Part shown: piece by piece, positions 10,104-19,129 of the stretch
Numbering within the stretch: position 1 is the first letter of the stretch
How the letters are laid out: every line of letters begins with the position of its first letter
From: Ophioceras dolichostomum
Lineage: Eukaryota > Ascomycota > Sordariomycetes > Magnaporthales > Ophioceraceae
DNA length: 64,000 nt
Direction of reading: 5' to 3'
Assembly: GCA_003049485.1 (NCBI GenBank)
Contig: PYST01000204.1
Span: 1 to 64,000 of the forward strand
Translations under genes and position numbers: made by a program
Notes under the pieces: model-generated
Seen by the model: only the letters and a program-made list of their open reading frames with translations
What the model was told of the DNA's origin: nothing
Database searches by the model: none

Positions 10104-12905
10104 TCACAGCGGCGGCAGATCCTCCCTGCAGATGGGGCACTGTAGCCTGAACCGCAGCCAGCCCTCCAAGCAGGCGCTGTGGAAGATGTGCCGGCACGGC
10201 GTGACCATGTACTGCCTCCTGGCGAGCACGCCCGCCACGCCCCCGCTCGTCGGGTCGGAGTGCCCCGCGCGCACGACGGGCACCTCCAGCACCTCGCGGC
10301 AGATGGCGCAGTCGATGCTCCGTATGCGCGTGTGTTTGCTTGTACTAACACCACCACCGCCGCCGCTCTTATCCGACGCAAAACTAGCCGCCGACGACCG
10401 CCTCCGGCGCCTCCTCCCCTCGGCGCTGTCTGCGTCTGCACCTGCGTCCCCAAAATCGCCCATCAGCCCCACCGGCAGTCCGCCGGCCTCCACGGCGTCC
10501 TCGCTCAACACGGGGTGGTAATCCCACGCCTCGGGCGCCCACCCCTTCGGCACGCCGAACCTGGGTCCCAGCACGTCCTGGAACGCGAGCACCCACAGCT
10601 GGCACCACACCCACCCCGCCAGCAGGGCGAACGCGTTCCAGTCCGGCTTCGCGAAGAGCACGTTGCGCTCGCGCAGGTAGAAGTACGCCACCGGCAGCAG
10701 GCGCAGCGTGGACTGCCCGACCATGAAGCGCCATGAGAAGGCGCGCCGCGAGTTGCGCCGCACGTTGCGCACGATCTGGGGCACCCAGAGCGAGAGGTAC
10801 GCGAACAGCATGACGTTCACGTACGCGGAGCGCGCGGAGGCCCACCAGGAGGTGGCGGCGAGGGAGGTGAAGAGGAGGATGAGGCCGGTGATGAGCAGGC
10901 GGCCGAGGATGGTGGAGAAGGCTAGTGGCTGTGGTAGGGGGGCGGGGGTGGGAGGTGCTATCGATGTGGGTAGGAGGCCGCCGTCGGTAGCCAAAGGGAC
11001 GGCGGTGGTGGTGGAAGCGCTGCGGGCGGCGTTCTCGGCTATTTCAGCGTCGATGTCCTGATCGGACGGTAGTATTACTGGTGGCGTCTGTGGACGAGCC
11101 GGCGGCGGCGGCGGTGGAGGCGGTGGCGGATTGTTTCTAGCAGAAGCGGCAGCGGCGGCGGCAGCAGCAGGAGAGACAGAAGGAGCAGCAGTAGTAGTAG
11201 TGGTAGTAGTAGTAGTAGTAGTCGTAGCCCCTTGCTCCCTCTCGCGGATGCGCCGCTCCGGCTCCTGTACTTTGTAGACCTCGTAGAGGAAGCTGCCGCC
11301 GATCGACATGGCGACGAACGCTGCGAACGTGAGCAGCAGCGACGGCAAGAACGTCGCCGACGCCGACAGGCTCCAGAACGACGACGCGCCGAAGACGAGG
11401 CCGTCGGCCAGCACCATAGCCCCCGCGGTCCAGAAGCTCACGCGTCCGACCGTCGACGGGGTCGAAGACTCACGCATCTGCATCTTGAGCAGGTGGATCT
11501 GCCCAAACATCACGGCCGCGAAGGCGAGGAGCCAGATCTTGGTCGTGTGCGCGTACACCTCCTGCTTCATACCCACGAGATGCTGTTGCTTCAGGCCGTC
11601 CTCGGCCCCGACGGCCGCGAAGTCCGGCGGGCCCTTGGACTCGAGGAAGTAGCCGCAGTCCGGAGAGTACACCACGGCCGACATCTTCAGGTCGGGCACG
11701 GCGGCGGCGGCGCCGGGGGCTAAGGCAGCGGCGGGGAGCGGTGCGCCTGAGGGGAAGCGCAGCTCGTCCTCGACCTGGCGGATGAGGCCCGCGAGCTCGT
11801 CGTTGGTGCCTGCGACCTGGTCAACCAGACCCAGGGGATCCTGCTGCAGCAGCGGCATGCTCCTCGGCCGCATCGCCGAGTCGAACGGGTGCACCTGCAG
11901 CCACACGACGAACTCGCATTGTGGCGACGGGTTCCACGTCTCCTGCGGCACGTTCGGGTTGGAGTTCCAGGGGTTGCTGAGGTCCGCGAACCGTGTCTTC
12001 TCCTTCCGGCGGAGGACCTCGTCCGTCGACGCGTCCAGCAGGTGCTGGCTCGAGCGGAAGAAGTTGAGGCCCGGCGACAGGTGCGGCAGGCCGAAGATAC
12101 CCGAGAACTTGTCGCTGGTCGTGGTGAGCAGCATGGCCCCCTGTCGCGGCCAGTGCACGCCGTGCAGCTTCACATAGTGTGTGCTACCCGAGCCGGTCTC
12201 GTCTTCGATGCTGGCCGTGGCCGACACCTCTCTCACGAGCCCGCCCGTCCGGATCTGCCCTTCGGCCTCAGAGTCCGGGAGCTCCGTGAAAGCGAGCAGA
12301 GAGGCGGTCGATCCGCGCCGCTTCTGCTTCGGGTCCTTGTCCTCCAGCCGCACCAGTATCGTGCCCTCGCGGCCCGTGATGTTGCGCGACCACTCGGACC
12401 CGGTCCACGCGATCGACGGCGCCAGTTGCGTCAGGTTGTAGCGCGCGCTCGACCGCCGTTCCGACCCGTCCCGCCGCACCCAGCGGCCGTGCACGGTGCC
12501 CGTGGCGTTCTGCCAGGTCGGCGGCGCGCGCCCCAGGTCCCAGTCCCACGTCTCCGAGCCGGGCGGCGTCTTGGTCGGGTTCGCGTTGTGGCTCCACTCG
12601 ACGCACCGGTCCCTGAACCGGCGGAGGTCGGCCCACGCGTAGCCGTCCTCCTCGCGGAAGCCCGTCAGGTTGAGGAACTTGGCCGTGCCGTCCGGGGAGT
12701 CGCGCTTCGAGGGGGAGAAGTCGCCCCATTTCGTGCTGTTGAGGACGCCGTGCGCGGCGCGGTGCACCTTGAGCCGTGACGAGATGACGGAGGGTGCGGA
12801 TATTAGGCCCGGGCCGGTGTCTGGACTGGACGTGAGCCACAGGAGCAGCACTACCATCAGGAAGAACCGCGCATTGTCTTGCGGTTGCTGTGGTTGTTGA
12901 GGCAT
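10104..12905 (-). CDS. dsc1: Dsc E3 ubiquitin ligase complex subunit 1 (Tul1/DscA-type membrane RING protein)
   Basis: A single-exon 933-aa membrane E3 ligase. In fungi the Dsc complex of the Golgi and ER ubiquitinates membrane proteins and is needed to activate the SREBP homologue in many ascomycetes. The N-terminus carries a hydrophobic signal/anchor (FFLMVVLLLWL). A large lumenal domain follows, with the family-typical KFLNLTGFREEDGYAWADL and several N-glycosylation sequons. Hydrophobic segments then cluster (AHTTKIWLLAFAAVMFGQI, SFWTAGAMVLADGLVFGASS, ILGRLLITGLILLFTSLA and others). The protein ends with a RING finger: CAIC, then TPCRHIFHSACLEGWL, then CPIC, 20-30 residues from the C-terminus. 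Between membrane segments lie a run of 12 threonines (DNA 11187-11225), an alanine run and a proline run. The ATG at 12905 (MPQQPQQPQ) is chosen over an upstream non-ATG extension. The gene is divergent from the HSBP1-like gene, 585 bases away. Confidence 0.93.
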   Translation of the reverse strand: MPQQPQQPQDNARFFLMVVLLLWLTSSPDTGPGLISAPSVISSRLKVHRAAHGVLNSTKWGDFSPSKRDSPDGTAKFLNLTGFREEDGYAWADLRRFRDRCVEWSHNANPTKTPPGSETWDWDLGRAPPTWQNATGTVHGRWVRRDGSERRSSARYNLTQLAPSIAWTGSEWSRNITGREGTILVRLEDKDPKQKRRGSTASLLAFTELPDSEAEGQIRTGGLVREVSATASIEDETGSGSTHYVKLHGVHWPRQGAMLLTTTSDKFSGIFGLPHLSPGLNFFRSSQHLLDASTDEVLRRKEKTRFADLSNPWNSNPNVPQETWNPSPQCEFVVWLQVHPFDSAMRPRSMPLLQQDPLGLVDQVAGTNDELAGLIRQVEDELRFPSGAPLPAAALAPGAAAAVPDLKMSAVVYSPDCGYFLESKGPPDFAAVGAEDGLKQQHLVGMKQEVYAHTTKIWLLAFAAVMFGQIHLLKMQMRESSTPSTVGRVSFWTAGAMVLADGLVFGASSFWSLSASATFLPSLLLTFAAFVAMSIGGSFLYEVYKVQEPERRIREREQGATTTTTTTTTTTTAAPSVSPAAAAAAAASARNNPPPPPPPPPPARPQTPPVILPSDQDIDAEIAENAARSASTTTAVPLATDGGLLPTSIAPPTPAPLPQPLAFSTILGRLLITGLILLFTSLAATSWWASARSAYVNVMLFAYLSLWVPQIVRNVRRNSRRAFSWRFMVGQSTLRLLPVAYFYLRERNVLFAKPDWNAFALLAGWVWCQLWVLAFQDVLGPRFGVPKGWAPEAWDYHPVLSEDAVEAGGLPVGLMGDFGDAGADADSAEGRRRRRRSSAASFASDKSGGGGGVSTSKHTRIRSIDCAICREVLEVPVVRAGHSDPTSGGVAGVLARRQYMVTPCRHIFHSACLEGWLRFRLQCPICREDLPPL

Positions 12906-13490
12906 GCTGCCGCGGCTGGCGCGGAGCGCCCGGCTCTCCTGATCTCTCGCTCTCACTCTCTCTCTCTCTCTCTATCGTGCGGCAGGGACACGGCGCGTGG
13001 CGTATTCCATAGGGATGTCGAGGAGTTTGAGGTCGTTCTGTTCGTTCGGCTTATGAGAAAGGAAACGAGGAACGGAGAGTTGCCTCTTGTGCCTTACAGG
13101 TAGTTTGTTAGCATCGTTTCAACTCGGATATGTCGTTTGGTCGCGTGAGGAAAGCTCGTGAGCTGTGTTGAGACGAAAGATTTACAGATAGCGCTCATAG
13201 CGGATGACACAATCGATTCATCCCCTAAACTGGACATGTGGCGACGACTGTGGCGCTGTGCGGGGCTCTGATTGTTAGCTCAATGCGCTATGTTACCCCC
13301 CACCTGTCCAAGCAGCTGGGCATTGGCAGATGCGATCGTCAACCACCGACATCACTCTTTGGGAACTTGTCGCCAACAACGGAGCAGCAAACACCAACGC
13401 ATGAGGACGAAGTAGTCCAGAGCCTGTTGTTTCAAAAATTCCCGAGACCACACGTTTTCTTTCCGATCTGTGGACTGGTGGACACGCAAG
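12906..13490. promoter_or_regulatory. Divergent promoter region, DSC1 (-) and HSBP1-like (+)
   Basis: The 585 bases between the two start codons must carry the promoters and 5' UTRs of both genes. A CT microsatellite at about 12955-12974 lies 50 bases from the DSC1 start. I see no motif I can assign to a particular factor. Confidence 0.6.
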
Positions 13491-13887
13491 ATGGCCTCAA
13501 ACAACGACAACTCTAGTCAGACGGCTGTAAGTGGCCCTCCCAACTTGAGAGCTGAGGCCAGAGCGGCATTCGCGGTCTTGGTAATCCCAGATATTGACGA
13601 GCTTTCCCGCTGGCAGAGCTCCGAAGACGCTCGCGGCGAGCTCACGGCTCAACTCGAAGACCTGCTCAACACACTCTCCAATAAGTTTGCGGGTGTCTCG
13701 AGTGAGATATTTGCTAAGAGTGAGTATCTCACGCTTTCTCACTCAGTATCATTTATCGGACTACCTAGCCTAGATACTAACACTCTGTGTCTCTGAGCAA
13801 CCAGTGGACGAGATGTCTCGGCGGCTGGACAACCTGGAAGCGCAGTTGACGGCGCAGAACGAGAACAATCCAAGTTCGAAACAATGA
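13491..13887 (+). CDS. Heat-shock-factor-binding protein 1 (HSBP1)-like coiled-coil protein
   Basis: Two exons, 13491-13719 and 13805-13887, encode 103 aa. The C-terminal half matches the HSBP1 family: ELTAQLEDLLNTLSNKFAG, then IFAKMDEMSRRLDNLEAQLT, with hydrophobic residues at heptad positions predicting a trimeric or hexameric coiled coil. In animals HSBP1 binds the trimerisation region of heat-shock factor and dampens its activity, and also acts in WASH-complex assembly; the role of fungal members is mostly inferred. The intron (13720-13804) is GT-AG and phase 1. The first 40 residues are low-complexity (MASNNDNSSQTAV) and poorly conserved. This small split gene has no neighbours of related function. 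The splice join recreates the HSBP1 consensus, so the exon model is secure. Confidence 0.87.
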
Positions 13888-14375
13888 GAGGACACAATTC
13901 TGTTTCGGCCATTTCATGATTGTAAGGCGTTTAGCGGACTGGCTTCGCCGTCCCTGGCCTATCACCAATGGAAGTTGTAGAGCGCGGCGACTGGCTTTCA
14001 CGTATCACGTCCATCAAATAGGACCATTTCTAGTTCCGTATGCACGTCTTTGTTTTCCAGCCTCACAAGACCCAAACCGAAACCTAGCATAATGAGTATA
14101 TCAGACATAAATAAATCAAATGCGCCCAACTACCAACAAGACTTCATAGCCTCTCATTTTTCTCCACAAACACAGCCCGCTATCTTTTTGGTTTCAAGAT
14201 CATCGTCCGGAGTTTGCATGGGCTAGGATCAAGACGTGCCAAGGTTTAATTCACCAAGTGTAGGTGTTCTAATTTTATACCTACCTATGTATACTTACTA
14301 ACCTAGGTCAAAGGTAAGTAAGGATACATTTCGTGATAGGTATCAAGAAGAGTCCTTCGTTTAGTTCATGACTTC
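13888..14375. other. Convergent 3' intergenic stretch
   Basis: This lies between the stop codons of the HSBP1-like gene (+) and the PDI gene (-). It is AT-richer than its surroundings and carries CCTA/TAGG motifs at 14279-14320. No gene was seen. Confidence 0.6.
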
Positions 14376-15578
14376 TCACAGCTCGTCCTTAGCGTCGCCG
14401 CCGGTGACCTTCTCGACGAACTTCCTCAGGACGTTTGTCTTGCGGGTCAGCTCGTCCAGCTTGGCCGGGGCCAGGCCACCCTTCTTGAGGATGCCGTCCA
14501 GGCGGGCAAGCTCCTTGGAGACGAAGTTGTCGTTCTTGCTGAGCTTGTCAAACACCCTAAGATAGTACTCGGCGTGATTGACCTGGGCCGCGTCCTTCAG
14601 GGCCGCAGCCTCCTTCTTCGCTTCCGCGACCGCGTCGCTCAGCGACGTCCCGCCCGTGAACTTGACGACGATGGCGTCCAGGACAGCCAATGTGCCCGCG
14701 GTGGCATCGACGCCTCCGCCGGGTGCGCGCTGGGTTCCCGTCTTCTCGTTAAGGAACTTGACAAAGTCCTTCTCAGAACGCCCGCCGTTGTAGTCCTCAG
14801 GCGTAGAGCTGCCCTTGGCGAAGAACTTGATGGTCGGGTACGACTTCACGCCCTGGTCGTTAGCGGTGGACTTGCTGTTCTCGGCCTCGGCGTCGACCTT
14901 GGCGATCACAACGTCGTCTTCGAGGTCAAATGTCGTCGCCAGTGTCTCCCAGACCGGAGCAAGGCTCTTGCAGTCTAACAAGAAAGAAAGTTGGTTAGTT
15001 CGATAGGTGTCTCATTAATCAGAAACTTAAGCGTCACAGCAGCTTAGCCACTTACGTCCACACCACGGAGCGGTGAAAGCAACGAGGACGTTCTTGTCGC
15101 CGCCAATCGTAGTCTTGAAAGAAGCATCACTGAGCATGACCACACTCGACGGTGGGGCCAGCCTCCGCTTAGGCTTGACGCCCGTCTTGTCGGTGATGAA
15201 GGCGGAGAGGCTGTCCAGATCCCGGCCGCCCTCGTAGTCTGTCGGCTTGTCGCTCTTGCCGTCAAACCATTTCAGGGTGGGGAAGCCCTGGATGCCGTAC
15301 TTCTGGCCCAGCGACTTCTCGGCATCGGCGTCGACCTTGGCGATCTGCACCTTGTCCTTCTGGCTGGCGAAGGCTTGGGCGAGCTCCTCGTAGACGGGGG
15401 CGAGGTTCTTGCAGTGCCCACACCAGGGTGCAAAGAACTCTACTAGTGTGGGCTTCCCCGATTTCAAGACGACCTTATCGAAGTTGGAGGGGATGAGGTC
15501 CAGGACAGCCGAATTGGCGGTCACCAGAGCAGCGAGAGCTGCGAAGATGAAGAGCCCGAAGCCCCTTGGCAAAGCCAT
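14376..15578 (-). CDS. erp38: ER protein disulfide isomerase, two thioredoxin domains plus ERp29-like C-terminus
   Basis: Two exons, 15578-15056 and 14974-14376, give 373 aa. The protein forms and rearranges disulfides in secretory proteins in the ER lumen. Residues 1-22 form a signal peptide (hydrophobic FGLFIFAALAALVTA). The first thioredoxin domain has APWCGHCKNLAP (CGHC at 53-56), the second APWCGHCKSLAP (CGHC at 173-176). A helical ERp29-like domain follows at about 270-365, and the C-terminus is the ER retention signal KDEL. This is the layout of Neurospora ERp38 and Aspergillus TigA. The 81-nt intron (14975-15055) splits the histidine codon of the second CGHC; only this join restores the motif. 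The ATG at 15578 is the first before the signal peptide. The promoter is shared with ribosomal protein S29 and contains a CACGTG core (15855-15860), which might respond to ER stress, though that is inference. Confidence 0.95.
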
Positions 15579-16131
15579 GGTGTGTGCACAGCACAAGTAT
15601 CGAGGTGATTTGTGAATGTGGCAATGGATTCGAAACGGCGGTAATGATATGTCGAGCAGGAATTGGGGGGAAGCAAAGGATACAGAATGAAAACAAGGGA
15701 CAAAGAAATCGAGACGGATTTGAAATCGAGCCTCGACTTAAAGATGCCAGATCGTGAGCAGCCCTGCGCCGCTTCCCTGTCAAGCTTCCCGATAACCCCA
15801 CCCAAGCTGCTTGCAAGGTTCACCCCCCGAGAGTTGCGCCTTCTCTCAGCTCAGCACGTGCCGATAAGAGGGAATGGCCAACGGGTGAAGTCCCAGTTGT
15901 TCAGGGGCTCTCAAGCCACAAACCCTCCAGCTCAAGCCACACCAGCCGGCGCCCCACGCAACACCACACAACGAGAAAAAAAAGGGCGTATCATCGCCAA
16001 AATTCATCCACCTTGTTGCAAGCATCGAATTTGGACTCTCGCCAACGAACCAACGAACCATCTCGGGACAGCGACAACGACGCACGACAGTCCGGCAAAT
16101 CACCAGTCACTACCCAGATAATTTCGCAAAT
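15579..16131. promoter_or_regulatory. Divergent promoter region, PDI (-) and RPS29 (+)
   Basis: The 553 bases between the two start codons serve both an ER folding enzyme and a ribosomal protein gene. A palindromic CACGTG lies at 15855-15860, roughly midway, in the context CAGCACGTGCCG. Such cores bind bHLH or bZIP factors, and the unfolded-protein-response factor HacA/Hac1 recognises related ACGTG-containing elements, but this assignment is a guess. A short A run lies near 15975. Confidence 0.5.
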
Positions 16132-16581
16132 ATGTCTCACGAGAGCGTTTGGAACTCGCGCCCGCGGAAGTTCGGCAAGGGCGCCCGCTCATGGTATGTC
16201 TGGACAACATAGCGCGACGAGGGGGGAGACAAGCAAGGAGGGATTTTTGAGACGGAGAGAACGAAAAACTGTCGCTAACACTGTCCGGCTTTGTGAAATT
16301 TACAGCCGAGTCTGCACCCACCGCGCTGGTCTGATCCGCAAGTACGGCCTTGACATCTGCCGTCAGTGCTTCCGTGAGAAGGCTGCCGACATTGGCTTCT
16401 CCAAGGTATGTCGCGATATACCCACCCCGGCAACCGGCGACGGCGACAATATATGGGCCCTCCATCCCCCTCGGAATTGCGCGAGCCAGCCAGCCAGCCA
16501 AACTTAGCCTCCATATCCCGCGGTCACTCTGCACGCCTTAGGGTTTATACTGACTGAGGTTATCCTTTACAGCACCGCTAA
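16132..16581 (+). CDS. rps29: 40S ribosomal protein S29 (uS14)
   Basis: Three exons, 16132-16193, 16306-16405 and 16573-16581, encode the standard 56 aa. uS14 is a zinc-ribbon protein of the small-subunit head near the mRNA entry and decoding region. The protein begins MSHESVWNSRPRKFGKGARS and contains both zinc-binding pairs, CRVC and CRQC, separated by 14 residues. It ends DIGFSKHR. The third exon is only nine nucleotides (His-Arg-stop), which ordinary gene finders easily miss. Both introns are GT-AG (112 and 167 nt). I looked for an intron-encoded box C/D snoRNA and saw no convincing C box. The gene shares its upstream region with the PDI gene. Confidence 0.97.
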
Positions 16582-17614
16582 ACGACATCCCATCTACTAA
16601 GTCTGGGCGCACGGAGAGCGGCGGCTGATGGTGGCAAACAAAGGAGGGAGAGTCTGGGAGCAGAAGGAGGAGTGGAACAGACGGGACGTCGGGACACGGA
16701 ATCGGCAGAAGCGACATTATTGGCATTGGCGCCGGCTGGATGCTTCGTCGTCCGCCTCCTCATGGCGCACCCATCTGAGCAGGGAGAGCATCTTTGGCCG
16801 TCCCCTTTTTCGTCCGTGGCGGCGGCTGCGGTTGGGCAATGGAGTTTGTTAGGTCGTAATTCTTTACCACACCGGAAATTCAGGGAAATCTGGGAATCAT
16901 TGCGACAGTGCACCGTGGCTAAAGATGAGAGATGCATATGCACATATCTGGGTATCTCCTTGGATTGCGGAGTGGCCTGGCTTCGAGAGAAAACAGCATA
17001 CCTCGATCTATGGCAATTCACAGGTGAGGTCTCTGTTGTTAGAGCAGCACGGCCCCGGATGCTCTGGGGCCATCTAGACCGGACCACATCGCGGAGTAAG
17101 ACGGTATGCAGACGACACAGCCTAGCATCACGCCCTTGGCTCGATGCCTTCATTTGGTGGCGGTCTTTTGGAGAGAATAATCACGGCAAGCCCGAACAAA
17201 GTTGGGCAAGCGTGCCTTGCACTTGAACAGTGGGATCAAATTCAGCTAAGAAGAGAACGTACGTTAAAGACACGCGCTCTATTTTTCCGACTCCTATCTT
17301 ACCACAACGTAAATATTGAAAGACAGCGGAAGAATAAGAGGGGAGATGGATGGAGCAGGGGCTCAATCGTAGAAAAGGACAGAGGCGGTCCGACGAAGAC
17401 AAGGGCTTAAGGGACTAAACACATGGCCCCCCAAGTCACCTTCAAGATATTGTACAACACGGCGAGGACCCCGCGTGTCCCAAGTTCTTTATACAGGTTG
17501 GAAACTGGCTCCATATTCCGCTTCCGTTTTTTTGTTACTCCTTCCAGTCCCGAGCTCTTGGTATAATTTCAAGAAATCCGAAAAAAATCCCTCCAGAATG
17601 GATACCTTCGTAGT
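16582..17614. other. Convergent 3' intergenic stretch between RPS29 and TUF1
   Basis: This thousand-base stretch separates two converging genes and should hold both 3' UTRs. The open frames in it (up to 191 codons on the minus strand) have no family features and lie in GC-biased DNA without splice support. Nothing else was seen. Confidence 0.55.
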
Positions 17615-19129
17615 TTACTGGATGATGCGGGTGACCAGGCCAGTGGCGACGGTCTTGTTGCCCTCGCGGATGTTGAGACGCTGGCCGACCTCGACGGCGC
17701 ATGGGTGAGCCAGGGTGGCGACCATCTCGACGTTGTCGCCGGGCATGACCATCTTGTCGTGCGCGCCCTCGGTGCCTTCGGGGAAGGTCAGGGTGCAGGA
17801 CTCGTTGGCAGTGCGGATGAAGACGACAGGGTTGTACTTCTCGCCGAAGGGCGTGTGGCGGCCACCCTCCTCCTTGGTGAGGATGTACATGGACAGCAGG
17901 ACCTGCGTGTGCGACTTGACCGAGCCGGGGGCCACTACTACCATGCCACGGTGCAGGTCCTCGCGGCGGACGCCACGGAGGAGCAGGCCCGAGTTGTCAC
18001 CCGCGCGGGACTCCTCGCAGGACTTCTTGAACGTCTCGATGTCCGTCACCTTGGTCTTGACCGGCTCGAGATTCCTGCCGACAAGCTCGACATCCGCATC
18101 GCGCTTGAGGGTACCGCGCTCGACACGGCCCGACACGACCGTTCCTCGCCCCGCAATCGAGAAGACGTCCTCCACGGACATCAGGAACGGCTTGTCCAGG
18201 CTGCGCTCCGGCACGGGGATCCAGGTGTCGACGGCGCTGAGGAGCTCGTCGATCTTGGACTCGCCGATCTCGGGCCGCTTAGACTCGAGAGCGCACAGGG
18301 CCGAGCCCATGACGACGGGGGTGTTGTCGCCGTCGAAGCCGTACGAGTTGAGCAGCTCGCGCATCTCCATCTCGACCAGCTCCAGCATCTCCGGGTCGTC
18401 GATGGCGTCGACCTTGTTCACGAACACCACGATCTTCTGAATACCGATCTGGCGGGCCAGCAGCAGGTGCTCGCGGGTCTGGGGCATCTGTCCGTCCGAG
18501 GCCGCGACGACAATGATGGCGCCGTCCATGTTCGCCGCGCCCGTGATCATGTTCTTGATGTAATCGGCGTGGCCAGGGCAGTCGACGTGCGAGTAGTGGC
18601 GGGTGTCGGTCGAGTACTCGATGTGCGCCGTCGAGATGGTGATACCGCGCTTCCGCTCCTCCGGCGCCTTGTCGATCGAGCCATAGTCGAGGAAGTTGGC
18701 CAAGCCTTTCTCGGCCTGTCTCTTTGTGATAGCTGCCGATAGAGTAGTCTAGAGGAGCGCATGCTACGAATCAGCAAGGAACGAAGGCATCACCGCCACC
18801 GGCGGTAAGGTAGGATGGAAGCAGGAAGCTCGGGAGTAATGGAGTTCGTCAGGCGCGAACCTTTCCGTGGTCGACGTGACCAATTGTGCCTGTCGCAAGC
18901 GGGATTATTAGTCAATGGCGCAACAGGAAGTTTGGCAAAGATCGCAGCTAGCCGTACCGATGTTAACATGAGGCTTCGTCCTCTCGAACACGGCATAGCC
19001 GCGGCGGAGGTTCAGGATGGGCGACCGCGTCTGCTGTTGCAGCAAGACCAGCGGGCTGGTGCTGCTAGAGCTCTTAAAGGCGAACCGAGCTGTCCGCAGA
19101 AGCGGCGCAAATCCTCTTAACGAAGACAT
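17615..19129 (-). CDS. tuf1: Mitochondrial translation elongation factor Tu
   Basis: Three exons, 19129-18958, 18889-18861 (29 nt) and 18748-17615, encode 444 aa. The GTPase delivers aminoacyl-tRNA to mitochondrial ribosomes. About the first 44 residues are a basic, serine-rich mitochondrial presequence ending near LRRGYA. The G1 loop GHVDHGKT is at 61-68, with RGITI (switch I), DCPGH (G3) and NKVD (G4) following in order, then the beta-barrel domains II (GRGTVVSGRVERG) and III. The protein ends TGLVTRIIQ. The middle exon is tiny and encodes TIGHVDHGK; the G1 loop is therefore assembled from two exons. Intron 2 (18749-18860) has the weak donor AAG|GTTCGC; intron 1 is 18890-18957. The bacterial-type EF-Tu ancestry is the normal mitochondrial origin, not recent transfer. 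Confidence 0.96.

Noticed and set aside
11889..12779. Open frame of 296 codons on the plus strand
   Set aside because: Antisense shadow of DSC1 with Arg/Pro-rich content and no family features.
16406..16572. Possible snoRNA in the second RPS29 intron
   Set aside because: A CTGA-like box is present near the 3' end, but no C box or terminal stem could be found.
17705..18742. Open frame of 345 codons on the plus strand
   Set aside because: It is antisense to the mitochondrial EF-Tu exon; the Arg/Val/Asp/Leu-rich translation is a codon-bias shadow.
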